From JBKHYJ01 sp046565505 (lineage in GTDB: Bacteria > Acidobacteriota > Blastocatellia > UBA7656): a stretch of DNA of 64,000 bases. Positions 27,986 to 36,903 of the stretch are shown here, in pieces. A program made the translations under genes and the position numbers. Position 1 is the first letter of the stretch; each line of letters opens with the position of its first letter. The DNA lies in assembly GCA_046565505.1 (NCBI GenBank), contig JBKHYJ010000042.1, positions 82,952-146,951 on the forward strand, given 5' to 3'. Below the pieces are notes generated by a model that saw only the letters and a list, made by a program, of their open reading frames with translations, had not been told where the DNA came from and made no database searches.

Positions 27986-29461
27986 CTAGAACCGGGATGG
28001 CGCGCCCTTTCTGTTCTTCTTTTTCGGCGGAGCTTGAGGGACTGTGCCGGGCTTCAGCAATTCTTCAATCGCCTTCCCCTCCGCTTCGGTAAAGCTCAAT
28101 CCCAGAACTGCCGCGGCAGTCGGCGCTATGTCAATCATTCGCGCCACGGCCAGCTTTGCGCCCACGCGGGCGCGCGCGCCATAGACTATGAGCGACGAGC
28201 GCATTTCAATTCGCGTGGGCAGGTGGCCGTGGGTCCCTCGATAGTCCTTCGAGTCATGGATCTCGGGGCCGCTCAACTCTTCGCCGAAAGCGTAGTCCGG
28301 CGCGGCGTCGAGCATCAGCGCGGCCTCCGGTATCGACTGCATGCGCTTGAGGTCGTCGCGGGTCAGGACGCGGTTGATAGGCCCATTGTCAGCGGACGCC
28401 ATTCGGTTAAAAATCGTAAATACTTTTTGAGCAGTCTCTTTGTCGTTCGGGTCGCGCAAGACGATAGCGCATGAGCCGCCCGCAGGCCACGCCGCGGCTT
28501 TCCAATCTACAGGATTACCGCCCGGGCCGAGCGTGATGAGCTTCTCCTTGACCAAGACCACACCTGGCTCGAACTTCTTCTTGACTTCCGCGAACCCATG
28601 ATCGGACACCAGGAAGAAAGTCGTCTGGTCGAATACGCCCGCCTTCCGAGTCGCTTCGATTATACGGCCGACGTAGGCGTCCATCCGCTCCGCGGTTTCA
28701 AGGGCCGGCGGGGTGCGCGGTCCATACTTGTGGTGCGCGTCGTCTAGAGCCAGCAGGTGGATCAGCATCAGGTCGGGCTTGTAGGCGCTGATGATGTATT
28801 CGCTTATCGCCGTGCGGCGGCCGTCCGTGCTCGTATCGCCGCCCATGCCCATGCCGACCGCCTTCGCAATCAGGCCCGGCGTAGAGTATTGCAAGGTGCG
28901 CTTCGGCGTCGGGGGGTGCTCTTTAGGGTCCTTGATCTCCGGCACGTTGTAATCTATTTCCGCCCCGACCGTGACGGGCCACCCGACGTTGGCGGTGACG
29001 AGCCCCGCCCTCTTCGCGATTGACCAGAGCGTCTCCGACTTCAGCGCCTCGGCGAACCAGTACCATTCGAGTGTCTGGGGCCCGGTCGGCGCTTCAAAGA
29101 TGCGGTTTTGAACTATGCCATGAATGGCCGGGCGGACGCCCGTGATGAGCGTCGTGTGCGCCGGGTAGGTGACGGATGGGTAGATGCCTTCGACGCCCTC
29201 GGCGTACGCCCCGCCGAGCTTCATCATCGTGAGGCTAGGCACACGCAATCCCACGCGCGCCGCGGCCGTGTAGTATTCGGGCACAAGCCCATCAATCGAA
29301 ATCATTATGACTCGCGAATCACGACGCCGCTGGGCGGGCCGTGTGGGTTCGCCCGCCGGCGAAGGTTCCTGCGCGCCGAGCGGGCCGCCCGGGATTGCTG
29401 AGGCGATCAGCAGAAGAGCGAGCGCGGTTGAAGCAGCCCGCGAAAAAGATTGCTTGACCAT
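27986..29461 (-). CDS. Secreted nucleotide pyrophosphatase/phosphodiesterase (alkaline phosphatase superfamily)
   Basis: 491 residues from ATG 29461, preceded by AAAGGTG. An upstream in-frame start would add 14 residues in front of the signal peptide and is less likely. The signal peptide is about 1-30 (ALALLLIASAIPGG). The type I phosphodiesterase/NPP fold is shown by the metal-binding SIDGL (D57), the nucleophile Thr98 in SVTYPAH, LDDAHHKYGP, SDHGF and the C-terminal GTHGHLP. These form the two-zinc site. The enzymes hydrolyse phosphodiester or pyrophosphate bonds of nucleotides or lipid head groups in the periplasm; the exact substrate is not readable. The C-terminus is basic and Lys/Pro-rich (PPKKKNRKGAPSRF). 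It lies 60 bp after the glycosyltransferase gene on the same strand, probably as an operon. Confidence 0.9.
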   Translation of the reverse strand: MVKQSFSRAASTALALLLIASAIPGGPLGAQEPSPAGEPTRPAQRRRDSRVIMISIDGLVPEYYTAAARVGLRVPSLTMMKLGGAYAEGVEGIYPSVTYPAHTTLITGVRPAIHGIVQNRIFEAPTGPQTLEWYWFAEALKSETLWSIAKRAGLVTANVGWPVTVGAEIDYNVPEIKDPKEHPPTPKRTLQYSTPGLIAKAVGMGMGGDTSTDGRRTAISEYIISAYKPDLMLIHLLALDDAHHKYGPRTPPALETAERMDAYVGRIIEATRKAGVFDQTTFFLVSDHGFAEVKKKFEPGVVLVKEKLITLGPGGNPVDWKAAAWPAGGSCAIVLRDPNDKETAQKVFTIFNRMASADNGPINRVLTRDDLKRMQSIPEAALMLDAAPDYAFGEELSGPEIHDSKDYRGTHGHLPTRIEMRSSLIVYGARARVGAKLAVARMIDIAPTAAAVLGLSFTEAEGKAIEELLKPGTVPQAPPKKKNRKGAPSRF

Positions 29462-29521
29462 TTTCTTTTCACCTTTACGAAGTATGGGAATGAACAGCCG
29501 CACGTGCGCTCAACTCTATTC

Positions 29522-31138
29522 TCAAACGGGGGCGGCCGTCTCCGCCGCCCTGTCCCTGCCGCGCAGACCGGCCGCCCGCCTTACCGCCATCCACACGGCG
29601 CGCCCGACCAGCACCCAGGCCGCCGCCGCGAAGATGAAGATGAAGTATTGCATGGGGAGTGTGTACCTGAATTCCGTGTGCATAAGCGATTGAACGAGCA
29701 TGTAGTAAAGCGGCACTATCATCACGCGGAGCCACCGCCGCGCGCTCAGCAGCAGCAGGCAGGCCGCCCCTATGAGAATAAATAGCAGCAGGCTCTCTTT
29801 GGCGATTCTTTGGGACGCTCTCACGACCGGCCGCGCCCACGAGATGCTTTCGCCATAGGCGAGCGCGCGGAGCATGGAAGCCCTCCGCGCCGAAGGCTTA
29901 TCGCGGCGGTCTGAATTTTTATCGCCCTCGCCGCTTCTGGCATGCCGGGCGGCCTCGCCCGCTTCGACCAACCTCGTATCTGTGCTCTTAAAAACCAGCG
30001 GGGCCTGCGCCGAGTACTTAAACATCTCGCCCATTCGCCAAAACATCGCGCCCGCGAACCAGGCCGGGTGCCTGACTATAACGCCCAGGCTTCTCCTGAT
30101 CCTGTCGCGGTCGCGCTTTATCCCGTCGGGCACGGCCCACGACTCAGCGTAGCGCGGGTCGCCATACAAAATGGCTTCCTGGTCGGCCACTTTCTTGTCG
30201 TCGTCTACCGCGCCGAATCGCCCCCCGCCCCCGTCCGCGATGCCTTCCCAGAGCACTATCCCCGTGTTTGCGCTTACGGGCACGAACTCCCCGAAGATTA
30301 CATAATTGCGTACCGTGATCGGGGCGATCACCAGGAGTGGCGCTATTGCGACGACCCATGCGCGCTTTGCCGTCTGCGCCTTCCGCGAAGAGAGCAGGAC
30401 GAGCAGGGCGGCCAGAAATGGCCCCATCATTAACGTGTTCGGCCTGAGCCAGGTTGACAGCCCTATCATCACGCCCGCGAGCCCATAAATCCACCACGCA
30501 CGTGCGCGGCCGCGCCCCGTCACGGCGAGCAGGTACACGGCCATCAACAGCGGCAGCGAGCAGATGGAATCCGGGAGAATGAAATTCGAGTAGTAAGAAA
30601 GATGATGCGACAGCGCGGCCAATAATCCCGCCGCCGCCCCTACGGGCCAAGTGAGCAGATTCCCTGCGATAAGAAAGATCAAGACGGCTGAGAACGAGTT
30701 CAGGATGTTTTGAATCAACTGAACGTTGAAATAGCTCTTGCCGAGGAGCGAGTAAATCGCCGCGAGGTAGATCGGATACCCCGGCGCGTGCACGAGCAGA
30801 CTCGTGTCGGCCGGGTCCCAATTATCCGGGATCAGCAGCCCATGACCTTCCGTGATCGAAACGGCTTCGCGGTGGTATTCGGACGCCATGCCCCCGGCGG
30901 GCTGCTCGACCGTGTACATGACGGGCGAGAGGTCCACCGCGACCAGCGATTTGATCGAGAATGAGGTGAAAAAAATCAGGAGAGAGAAAAGCAGCTTGGC
31001 CCTGTCGCCGAAACGGCTGCGGCCCCCGAGCGCAATGATGATGCGCCGGCGCAAGCGCGGGGCGTTCAAGCCCGCGGGCCATATAATTGCGCAGCCTGCT
31101 ACGGTCCGCGCAGGGCGTGAAGAGTTGTTTTGAGTCAT
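29522..31138 (-). CDS. GT39/ArnT-like membrane glycosyltransferase
   Basis: 538 residues from ATG 31138; the frame extends further upstream but without a ribosome site. Multiple hydrophobic helices begin at about 45 (LLFSLLIFFTSFSIKSLVAVD). A luminal/periplasmic loop at about 65-110 contains SEYHREAVSITEGHG and HAPGYPIYLAAIYSLLG, the pattern of PMT/ArnT-type C-type glycosyltransferases, where an acidic residue in the first loop is catalytic. The central part has STWLRPNTLMMGPFLAALL and APITVRNYVIFGEFVPVS. Such enzymes transfer a sugar from a polyprenyl-phosphate donor to lipid, protein or glycan on the outer face of the cytoplasmic membrane. Acceptor and donor are unknown. A polar stretch at about 400-430 (GEGDKNSDRRDKPSARRA) separates the last helices. 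Confidence 0.85.
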   Translation of the reverse strand: MTQNNSSRPARTVAGCAIIWPAGLNAPRLRRRIIIALGGRSRFGDRAKLLFSLLIFFTSFSIKSLVAVDLSPVMYTVEQPAGGMASEYHREAVSITEGHGLLIPDNWDPADTSLLVHAPGYPIYLAAIYSLLGKSYFNVQLIQNILNSFSAVLIFLIAGNLLTWPVGAAAGLLAALSHHLSYYSNFILPDSICSLPLLMAVYLLAVTGRGRARAWWIYGLAGVMIGLSTWLRPNTLMMGPFLAALLVLLSSRKAQTAKRAWVVAIAPLLVIAPITVRNYVIFGEFVPVSANTGIVLWEGIADGGGGRFGAVDDDKKVADQEAILYGDPRYAESWAVPDGIKRDRDRIRRSLGVIVRHPAWFAGAMFWRMGEMFKYSAQAPLVFKSTDTRLVEAGEAARHARSGEGDKNSDRRDKPSARRASMLRALAYGESISWARPVVRASQRIAKESLLLFILIGAACLLLLSARRWLRVMIVPLYYMLVQSLMHTEFRYTLPMQYFIFIFAAAAWVLVGRAVWMAVRRAAGLRGRDRAAETAAPV

Positions 31139-31375
31139 CGCCTCGGGCCAAACAGCATACAAAGCCCTGCGACGAACGGTCAACAGGCTCACTCGATGCG
31201 AACGCCGGCCGGGAATGGTAACCATTCGGAGGCGAGTTTCAGGCGAACGCTCTGAATAAAAGAGGCGAGATCGTTACGCCGAGCAGCCCTGCCGCGGGGG
31301 CCGGACTGCTCGCCCAGAGTTCTAACTTCCCGCCCATCAGTTCGAGCAGGGGTAACGCTCGATACACGCCCACAC

Positions 31376-34060
31376 TTACTCGTACCTCAGCGCGACGAGC
31401 GGGTCGACGCGCGAGCCGCGACGCGCAGGTATGTAACAGGCCGCAAACGCGACCGCCGCCAGCAGCAGCGCGGCGCCGGAGTAAACAACAGGGTCCGTCG
31501 CGCTGACCTCGAAGAGCAGGCCCGCGATTGCCCGCGTCAAAGCCGCCGCGCCCGCGGCCCCCGCCAGGACCCCGACCGCCGTTAGCCGCATACCCTGCCG
31601 CAGTATCGAGCGCATCAAGTCACGAGGCTCGGCGCCGAGCGCCAGGCGAATGCCGAATTCTGTCGTCCGGCTGCTGACGTAAACGGACATGACGCCATAT
31701 ATCCCGACCGCGGCCAGCACCACGGCAAGCAACGAAAACGCCGTGAGGAGCAGGTTGGTCAGGCGCTGGCTGTTGAGCGTCCGGCCGACCAGCTCCGTCA
31801 TAGTGCGGACGGAATAGATGGGCAGGTCGGGGTCGAGTCCCTGAATTTTGCCGCCGACGAGAGAAGTGACGGCCGCCGGGTCGCCTGCCGTGCGGACGAC
31901 CAGGTACATTGACGGCTGCGGGTCTTGCGTGTAAGGAATGTAGAGGTGCGGCTCTATTGTTTCAGTCAGGCTCCTGTGCTTGACCCCGCCCACGACCCCC
32001 ACGATGGTCATCCACGCATCAGGCCCCGTCGCCCAGCCGTACCTTATTCGCTTGCCTACCGCGTTGCCGTCGGGCCAGTATTGCAGCGCGAGCGTTTCGT
32101 CGACGACCGCCACGGGCGGCGAGCTGCCCAGGTCCGCCTCTGAAAAATCCCGCCCACGCAGCAAGGCGATCCCGAGGGACTGAAAGTAGCCCTGGCTCAC
32201 TATTCGGATTTGCGCGTTCGGATAAACGCTGCTTAGTGGCGGCTCGTGCCCTTCGACGACGTAACCATCCGAGGTGCGGCCACTGCCGAAGGGCAGGTTG
32301 GAGATTGCGCCGGCGTCTCTGACGCCCGGCAGGCCGCGCACCTGCTCAAGCAGGCTGCGGTAGAACTGAGATGTTTGCTCGGGGCTGGAGTACTTCCGGG
32401 CCGGCAGCGAGAGTCGCAGAGACAGCACCCTGTCAGGCTGAAAGCCAGGGTCGACTGACATCAAACGCTGGAAGCTCTTAAGCAGCAGCCCCGCGCCCAC
32501 GAGCAGAACGACCGAGAGAGCGAACTGTGCCGCCACGAGCGCGTTGTTCATGCGGCGGCTAGAAGCGGAGGCGCTGCCCCGCAGACCTTCCCGCATGCCC
32601 GCGCTGAAGCCGAGCTTGTAAGCCCGCAACGCGGGCGCCAGGCCGAAAAGCAATCCCGTCAGCACAGCCACGCCGGCCGTGAACATCAGCACGGGGCCAT
32701 TGACGGTCACCTCATCAATCCGCGGAATGCCTTCGACCGGAAGCCTGCCGATCATACGCACGCCCCACCACGCGAGCGCGGTCCCGGCGGCCGCGCCCGC
32801 CAGCGCGAGCAGCAGGCTTTCCGTGATGAGTTGCCTTACCACGCGACGCGGCGACGCGCCCAGGGCCAGCCGCACGGCCATCTCCCTCGCGCGCGAAGTC
32901 GCCCGCGCCAGCAGGAGGTTGGCGACGTTCGCGCAGGCGATGAGGAGAACAAATCCGACCGCGCCCAGCAAAACTACCAGTGGCTTCTGGGTCTCTCCGG
33001 TGATCAGTTTCTTGAGCGGGGTTACGATGGTCTTCAGGTCCGCCCCCTCTGGAGGCGGGGCGTCGCCCTGCCGTGCCTCGTTCCACATTATAGTCGTCGT
33101 CTCGACGCGCGCTTCGGAAGGCGAGGTCCCGGGTTTCAACCTCGCGATGGCTGTCAAATTATATGGGTTTCGCTTCTGGGGATTCAGCCCCAGCGGGACC
33201 CACACGTCCGCGATGGGGTCTGGGAAGCCGAACCCCTGACGCATGACCCCCACGACTTCGGTCGGCGTGCCGTTCAGGTTCAAGGACGTCCCGATGATCT
33301 GTGGGTCCCCCCCGAACCGCCGCTGCCAGAACCCATAACTCAGAACGCATACGAGGTTCTTGCCGGGAACGTCTTCTTCGGGCCGGAAGACGCGGCCGAC
33401 GACAGGCTCGACACCTAGCACGCTGAAAAAATCAGCGGTGACGCTCACGCCCCGCAGCCGCTCAGGCTCGCCCGCGCCCGTCAGGTTGAACCCTGTGCTG
33501 GTGAACCCGGCCATTTTTTCAAACACATGGTTTTGGTCGCGGTACATCGCAAAATCCGCCTGCGACAGCCCCCACGAATCCAAACCTTTCTGCGGGTATG
33601 ACTTCACGAGGGTGACCAGCCGGTCTGGGTCCGAGTATGGCAGCGGGCGCAGCAACACCGCGTTGACAAGGCTGAAGATAGCCGTGTTGGCCCCGATGCC
33701 TAGCGCCAGCGTCAGCACCGCTATGAATGTAAATCCCCTGTGCTTTCGCATCATCCGAACGCCAAAGCGCAAGTCCTGCCACAGGTCTGCGAACATGTTT
33801 CCCCTCCCCGCGCCTAAGGCCACAATCTCTGGCCCGGCGGCGCGCTCCGTACGTTTCAGCCCCCGCACCAGCAGGCTATTATCACTCAACTCCGAGAGCG
33901 CGACGCGGCGAGCTTCCTCTTCAGAGGCCCCGGCGAGCCGCGCTTCCTCGTACCGATCTTCCAAGTGCTGGGCCAGCTCTTCGACTATCTCGGCCTCGCG
34001 CGACGGCTCAAGCTTGAGCCTGGCCAGCCGCCCCCTTATGTGTTGCTTCCACTCACGCAT
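31376..34060 (-). CDS. ADOP permease with N-terminal prefix domain
   Basis: 894 residues. Residues 1-75 are a cytoplasmic helical prefix (RGRLARLKLEPSREAEIVEELAQ and EEARRVALSELSD) common in ADOP permeases that pair with PadR regulators. Two copies of the MacB_PCD plus FtsX unit follow. The first has GANTAIFSLVNAVLLRPLPY, IACANVANLLLARATSR and MAVRLALGASPRRVV. The second ends with EFGIRLALGAEPRDLM and YIPARRGSRVDPLVALRYE. It overlaps the PadR gene by 8 bp, so the two are translationally coupled. Without an ATPase these proteins are thought to be mechanotransmitters or exporters borrowing an ATPase, but this is unproven. It is paralogous to the permease at 6.1-8.5 kb; that one lacks the prefix and the regulator. 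Confidence 0.94.
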   Translation of the reverse strand: MREWKQHIRGRLARLKLEPSREAEIVEELAQHLEDRYEEARLAGASEEEARRVALSELSDNSLLVRGLKRTERAAGPEIVALGAGRGNMFADLWQDLRFGVRMMRKHRGFTFIAVLTLALGIGANTAIFSLVNAVLLRPLPYSDPDRLVTLVKSYPQKGLDSWGLSQADFAMYRDQNHVFEKMAGFTSTGFNLTGAGEPERLRGVSVTADFFSVLGVEPVVGRVFRPEEDVPGKNLVCVLSYGFWQRRFGGDPQIIGTSLNLNGTPTEVVGVMRQGFGFPDPIADVWVPLGLNPQKRNPYNLTAIARLKPGTSPSEARVETTTIMWNEARQGDAPPPEGADLKTIVTPLKKLITGETQKPLVVLLGAVGFVLLIACANVANLLLARATSRAREMAVRLALGASPRRVVRQLITESLLLALAGAAAGTALAWWGVRMIGRLPVEGIPRIDEVTVNGPVLMFTAGVAVLTGLLFGLAPALRAYKLGFSAGMREGLRGSASASSRRMNNALVAAQFALSVVLLVGAGLLLKSFQRLMSVDPGFQPDRVLSLRLSLPARKYSSPEQTSQFYRSLLEQVRGLPGVRDAGAISNLPFGSGRTSDGYVVEGHEPPLSSVYPNAQIRIVSQGYFQSLGIALLRGRDFSEADLGSSPPVAVVDETLALQYWPDGNAVGKRIRYGWATGPDAWMTIVGVVGGVKHRSLTETIEPHLYIPYTQDPQPSMYLVVRTAGDPAAVTSLVGGKIQGLDPDLPIYSVRTMTELVGRTLNSQRLTNLLLTAFSLLAVVLAAVGIYGVMSVYVSSRTTEFGIRLALGAEPRDLMRSILRQGMRLTAVGVLAGAAGAAALTRAIAGLLFEVSATDPVVYSGAALLLAAVAFAACYIPARRGSRVDPLVALRYE

Positions 34061-34406
34061 TTTCCAACCCTGTTATGCGATTGATAGCCTCGACGAAAGC
34101 CCGCCAGTTGCTCCGCTGCGCGGCCAGCACCTTCCTGCCTTCGGGAGTCAGCCGGTAAAAGCGCCGCCGCCGCTGGCCCGCCTTCTCCACCCAGCGGCCC
34201 TGAATCCAGCCGCGCTTCTCCAGCCTGTACAGCAGCGGGTAAAGCGAGGCGACGTTGAACTGCAACGCCCCGCCCGAGCGCGCCTCAATCAACTTGCTGA
34301 TCTCGTAGCCGTGCCGGGGCCGGCCTTCGACCAGCGACAGTATCAACAACTCCGCGCTCCCTTTCTTCAGCTCGCGGTCAAGCATTCGAGAGTCTATATG
34401 TGGCAT
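34053..34406 (-). CDS. PadR-family transcriptional regulator
   Basis: 117 residues, typical of the short PadR subfamily. The winged helix-turn-helix is visible: ELLILSLVEGRPRHGYEISKLIE, then VASLYPLLYRLEKRGWIQGRW and the wing RRRRFYRLTPEGRKVL. PadR proteins are usually repressors of the adjacent transporter gene. The start codon ATG 34406 lies immediately after a promoter/operator with no room for a ribosome site (see the separate entry), so the message is probably leaderless and autoregulated. An internal ATG 21 nt in (MLDREL) is an alternative start that matches where many PadR proteins begin. The gene overlaps the ADOP permease by 8 bp. Confidence 0.93.
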   Translation of the reverse strand: MPHIDSRMLDRELKKGSAELLILSLVEGRPRHGYEISKLIEARSGGALQFNVASLYPLLYRLEKRGWIQGRWVEKAGQRRRRFYRLTPEGRKVLAAQRSNWRAFVEAINRITGLENA

Positions 34407-34408
34407 AG

Positions 34409-34442
34409 CGACATATTACTTAGATATATGTCGCAGGTCAAC
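34409..34442 (-). promoter_or_regulatory. PadR promoter with overlapping operator; leaderless start
   Basis: Minus strand: TTGACC (34442-34437), 17-bp spacer, TAATAT (34419-34414), then six bases and the ATG of padR at 34406. The predicted start of transcription coincides with the A of the ATG. A perfect 9-bp inverted repeat, GCGACATAT-N9-ATATGTCGC (34409-34417 and 34427-34435), covers the -10 and spacer. It contains the ATGT/ACAT half-sites typical of PadR operators, so it is very likely the autoregulatory site. Confidence 0.75.
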
Positions 34443-34654
34443 CGAAATCTGCGCGGCTCCGGCGGGCCGGCTGAAACAGGGGGCGGGGCAAGGTCTCGCG
34501 GCAGGCGATTGGACAAAAGGGCGGGGCTCTGCGGGGCGGGCCGCGCGGGTACGAAAGCGCACGGGGGCGGGGGCGGCCGGGCGGCGAGGCAATGACTCGC
34601 TTCGACATCTCCCGGCCATAAGCGTGCGCACACGAGGGGCAGGGGCCTCGGCTT

Positions 34655-35413
34655 TCAAACCTCGACCGTCAAGCCGTCCCGCCCGATCAGCACTTCGCCC
34701 GAGAAGTGCTCGCGAAGCTCGCGCCTCAACTCGTCCTCATTCACGTCAAAATAGAAATGCGTGACCAGCAACCTCTCCGCGCGCGCGGCGGCGGCCATCC
34801 CGGCCGCGTCTTTGATTGATAGGTGCAGGGCGCCTTCGCGCCGCTCGCGGAACGAGCATTCGGAAACCACCAGGCTCGCGCCCGCGAAGAAGCGGCTCAC
34901 TTCGTCGCTGCGATTCGTGTCGCCCGTGTAACAGATGGCACTGCAGCCGGCCTCGACCCTCGCCGCAAGGCTCTCCGCCGTGTGAGGCGTCTTCTCGACC
35001 GTCAGCGAGCAATGGCCGGAAAGCTCTACGCGGTCGCCGGGCGAAACCGCCCGCACGTCGAACGGGAACTTCGGCGCGAAGAGGTTCTCGCCGAACGCCG
35101 CCTTCAGGCCGTCCATCACTCGGTCGATCCCGCGCGGGGCGATCAGCGTGAGCGGCCCGGCGCGCTTGTCCTTCATGCCGTGGCGGAACGCGAAGAAGAG
35201 CGACGCGAGCTCGCCGCAGTGGTCCACGTGAAAATGGCTGATGAACAGGTGCGTCATACGCTCCCACGGAAGGCCATACCGCGCGAGCGCGTGCAGCGTC
35301 CCCGCCCCGCAGTCCATCATCATTCTTACGCCGCGCGATTCGATGAAATAGCCGGAAGAGTTCCTTCCGCCATCGGGGACGTTTGTGCCCGACCCTAGAA
35401 CAGTGAGTTTCAT
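34655..35413 (-). CDS. RNase Z-like metallo-beta-lactamase-fold hydrolase
   Basis: 252 residues from ATG 35413, preceded by GGGAGG; longer in-frame starts would add a non-conserved 66-residue extension. The fold opens with MKLTVLGSGTNVPDGGRNSS, as in the RNase Z/ElaC group. Zinc ligands are H60, H62, D64 and H65 in HFHVDHCG, a later His in TPHTAES, the Asp in YTGDTNRSD and the His in VTHFYFD near the C-terminus. I see no obvious tRNase Z exosite arm, so it may be a general phosphodiesterase or hydrolase rather than the tRNA 3'-processing enzyme. It is divergent from the MFS gene at 35.6 kb. Confidence 0.88.
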   Translation of the reverse strand: MKLTVLGSGTNVPDGGRNSSGYFIESRGVRMMMDCGAGTLHALARYGLPWERMTHLFISHFHVDHCGELASLFFAFRHGMKDKRAGPLTLIAPRGIDRVMDGLKAAFGENLFAPKFPFDVRAVSPGDRVELSGHCSLTVEKTPHTAESLAARVEAGCSAICYTGDTNRSDEVSRFFAGASLVVSECSFRERREGALHLSIKDAAGMAAAARAERLLVTHFYFDVNEDELRRELREHFSGEVLIGRDGLTVEV

Positions 35414-35629
35414 GCCGCCTCCCCATCCGCCCTGCTTGCGACCCGGCCGCGCGCCGGAGGCATTTATACAATTTTTTACAAACGCCCACACGCCAACGTC
35501 GTTCATCGGATTGTTGGTTCTGATTTTATCACGCAGGCTCAGTGCCGCGCCCATGCCGCCGCTCGCGGCAAGCGTTGACATGGCCGCGTCGGTTCTTCTA
35601 GCATCGCACAAGCTACGGGCTGACTAAGA

Positions 35630-36892
35630 ATGGCATTCGCTAATTCAGATGGCGCAGAGACGGTCGAGCGATCCGGTTCCGTGCCGCGCGCCGGCGCGGT
35701 GATGGCGATCCTTTTATTGGTCTTCTTTCTGGGGACGAGCGACAACCAGATGATGTCGCCGCTGCTGCCGCTGATCGCGGGGGACTTCGGTTACGGCGGC
35801 CGCGTGGGAGAAGTTGGGCGCTTTCTAGGGCCCGCCTACGCGCTCGCCGCGGCCGTCGCGGCGCTGCTCGTCGGCCCCATCTCGGACAAGTATGGCCGCC
35901 GCCGTTTCCTGCTCTGCGCCTCGGTGCTCTTCGGCGTCTCGCTGCTGGCCGTGCTTTTGATTAAAGATTTCCGCGCGCTGGCCATCACGAGAATCTTCAC
36001 GGGGCTCGCGGCCGGGACGTTCTCCACCTGCTCGATCGCTTACGTCGCAGACTACTTCCCTTACAACCGGCGCGGCGTCGCGATGAGCGTCGTCCAGGCG
36101 GGGTACTTCGGCGCGCTCGTCGTAGGCGTGCCGGTGGCGAACCAGATCGCGCACTGGCAGGGCTGGCGGTCGAGCTTCGCCTTCTTCGGCCTGCTCTCGC
36201 TGCTCGCCTTTATTCTGATAGCCGCGCTGCTGCCGGAAGATAAACACCTGATGCGCGAGCAGAACCTCTCGGCGCGAATGGCGAGGCGCTTCGATAACAT
36301 CAGGCTCGTGTTCGAGAGGGGTGACCGCGTGGCCTCGATAGCCGCGGCCTTCTTCGTGTCCGGGGGCTTCGTCGGCTTCTTCTTCTACCTGGGCTCGTGG
36401 CTGCGCAAGGACCTGAAGCTCGACGTGGGAGAAGTGAATCTTTTCTTCATAGCGGTCGGGGTGGCGTTGCTGGTCGGGGCGGTCGTGGCGGGCCCCGTGG
36501 CCGACAGGTTCGGCAAGCGCCGCCTCTCAATCCTGAGCACGGTATTACTGGCGCCGATGCTTGTGCTGATACCGAATCTAGGGTGGGGCCTCCCGCTGCT
36601 AGCATGCTTTCTTACGGCGAGCCTCGCGTTCGCCTTCAGGCAAGGGCCGCTCCAGGCCCTCGCCACTGGGCTTGTGCCGCGCCGCGCGCGCGGCGCGCTC
36701 GTGGCGGTCCGCAACACGGCCTCTCAAATCGGCATCGCCGTTTCGACCGTCGCCAGCGGCCCGCTCTACGATAATTTCGGCTATGTGGCGGTGGGGGCCT
36801 TCGGCGGGGTGCTGACGCTCGCGGCCATTTTCTGCATAATCTTGATGAAGGAGCCGGGCGCGGAATTAGCGGAAGGTGGCGAACAGGTGTAA
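35630..36892 (+). CDS. MFS transporter
   Basis: 420 residues with about 12 membrane helices. The motif between helices 2 and 3 reads GPISDKYGRRRFLL, and the equivalent in the second half is GPVADRFGKRRLSIL, both classical major facilitator signatures. The N-terminal 25 residues are hydrophilic. Likely a proton-driven efflux pump (drug or sugar exporter group), but the substrate cannot be inferred. The start ATG 35630 has only a weak upstream ribosome site. The alpha/beta hydrolase gene begins 11 bp after its stop codon, so the two probably form an operon. Confidence 0.88.
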   Translation: MAFANSDGAETVERSGSVPRAGAVMAILLLVFFLGTSDNQMMSPLLPLIAGDFGYGGRVGEVGRFLGPAYALAAAVAALLVGPISDKYGRRRFLLCASVLFGVSLLAVLLIKDFRALAITRIFTGLAAGTFSTCSIAYVADYFPYNRRGVAMSVVQAGYFGALVVGVPVANQIAHWQGWRSSFAFFGLLSLLAFILIAALLPEDKHLMREQNLSARMARRFDNIRLVFERGDRVASIAAAFFVSGGFVGFFFYLGSWLRKDLKLDVGEVNLFFIAVGVALLVGAVVAGPVADRFGKRRLSILSTVLLAPMLVLIPNLGWGLPLLACFLTASLAFAFRQGPLQALATGLVPRRARGALVAVRNTASQIGIAVSTVASGPLYDNFGYVAVGAFGGVLTLAAIFCIILMKEPGAELAEGGEQV

Positions 36893-36903
36893 ACTCTAGC
36901 CCC

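Noticed and set aside
34416..34658. Minus-strand frames between padR and the metallo-beta-lactamase gene
   Set aside because: Arg/Pro/Ala-rich composition typical of random GC-rich frames, no start site, and overlap with the padR promoter.
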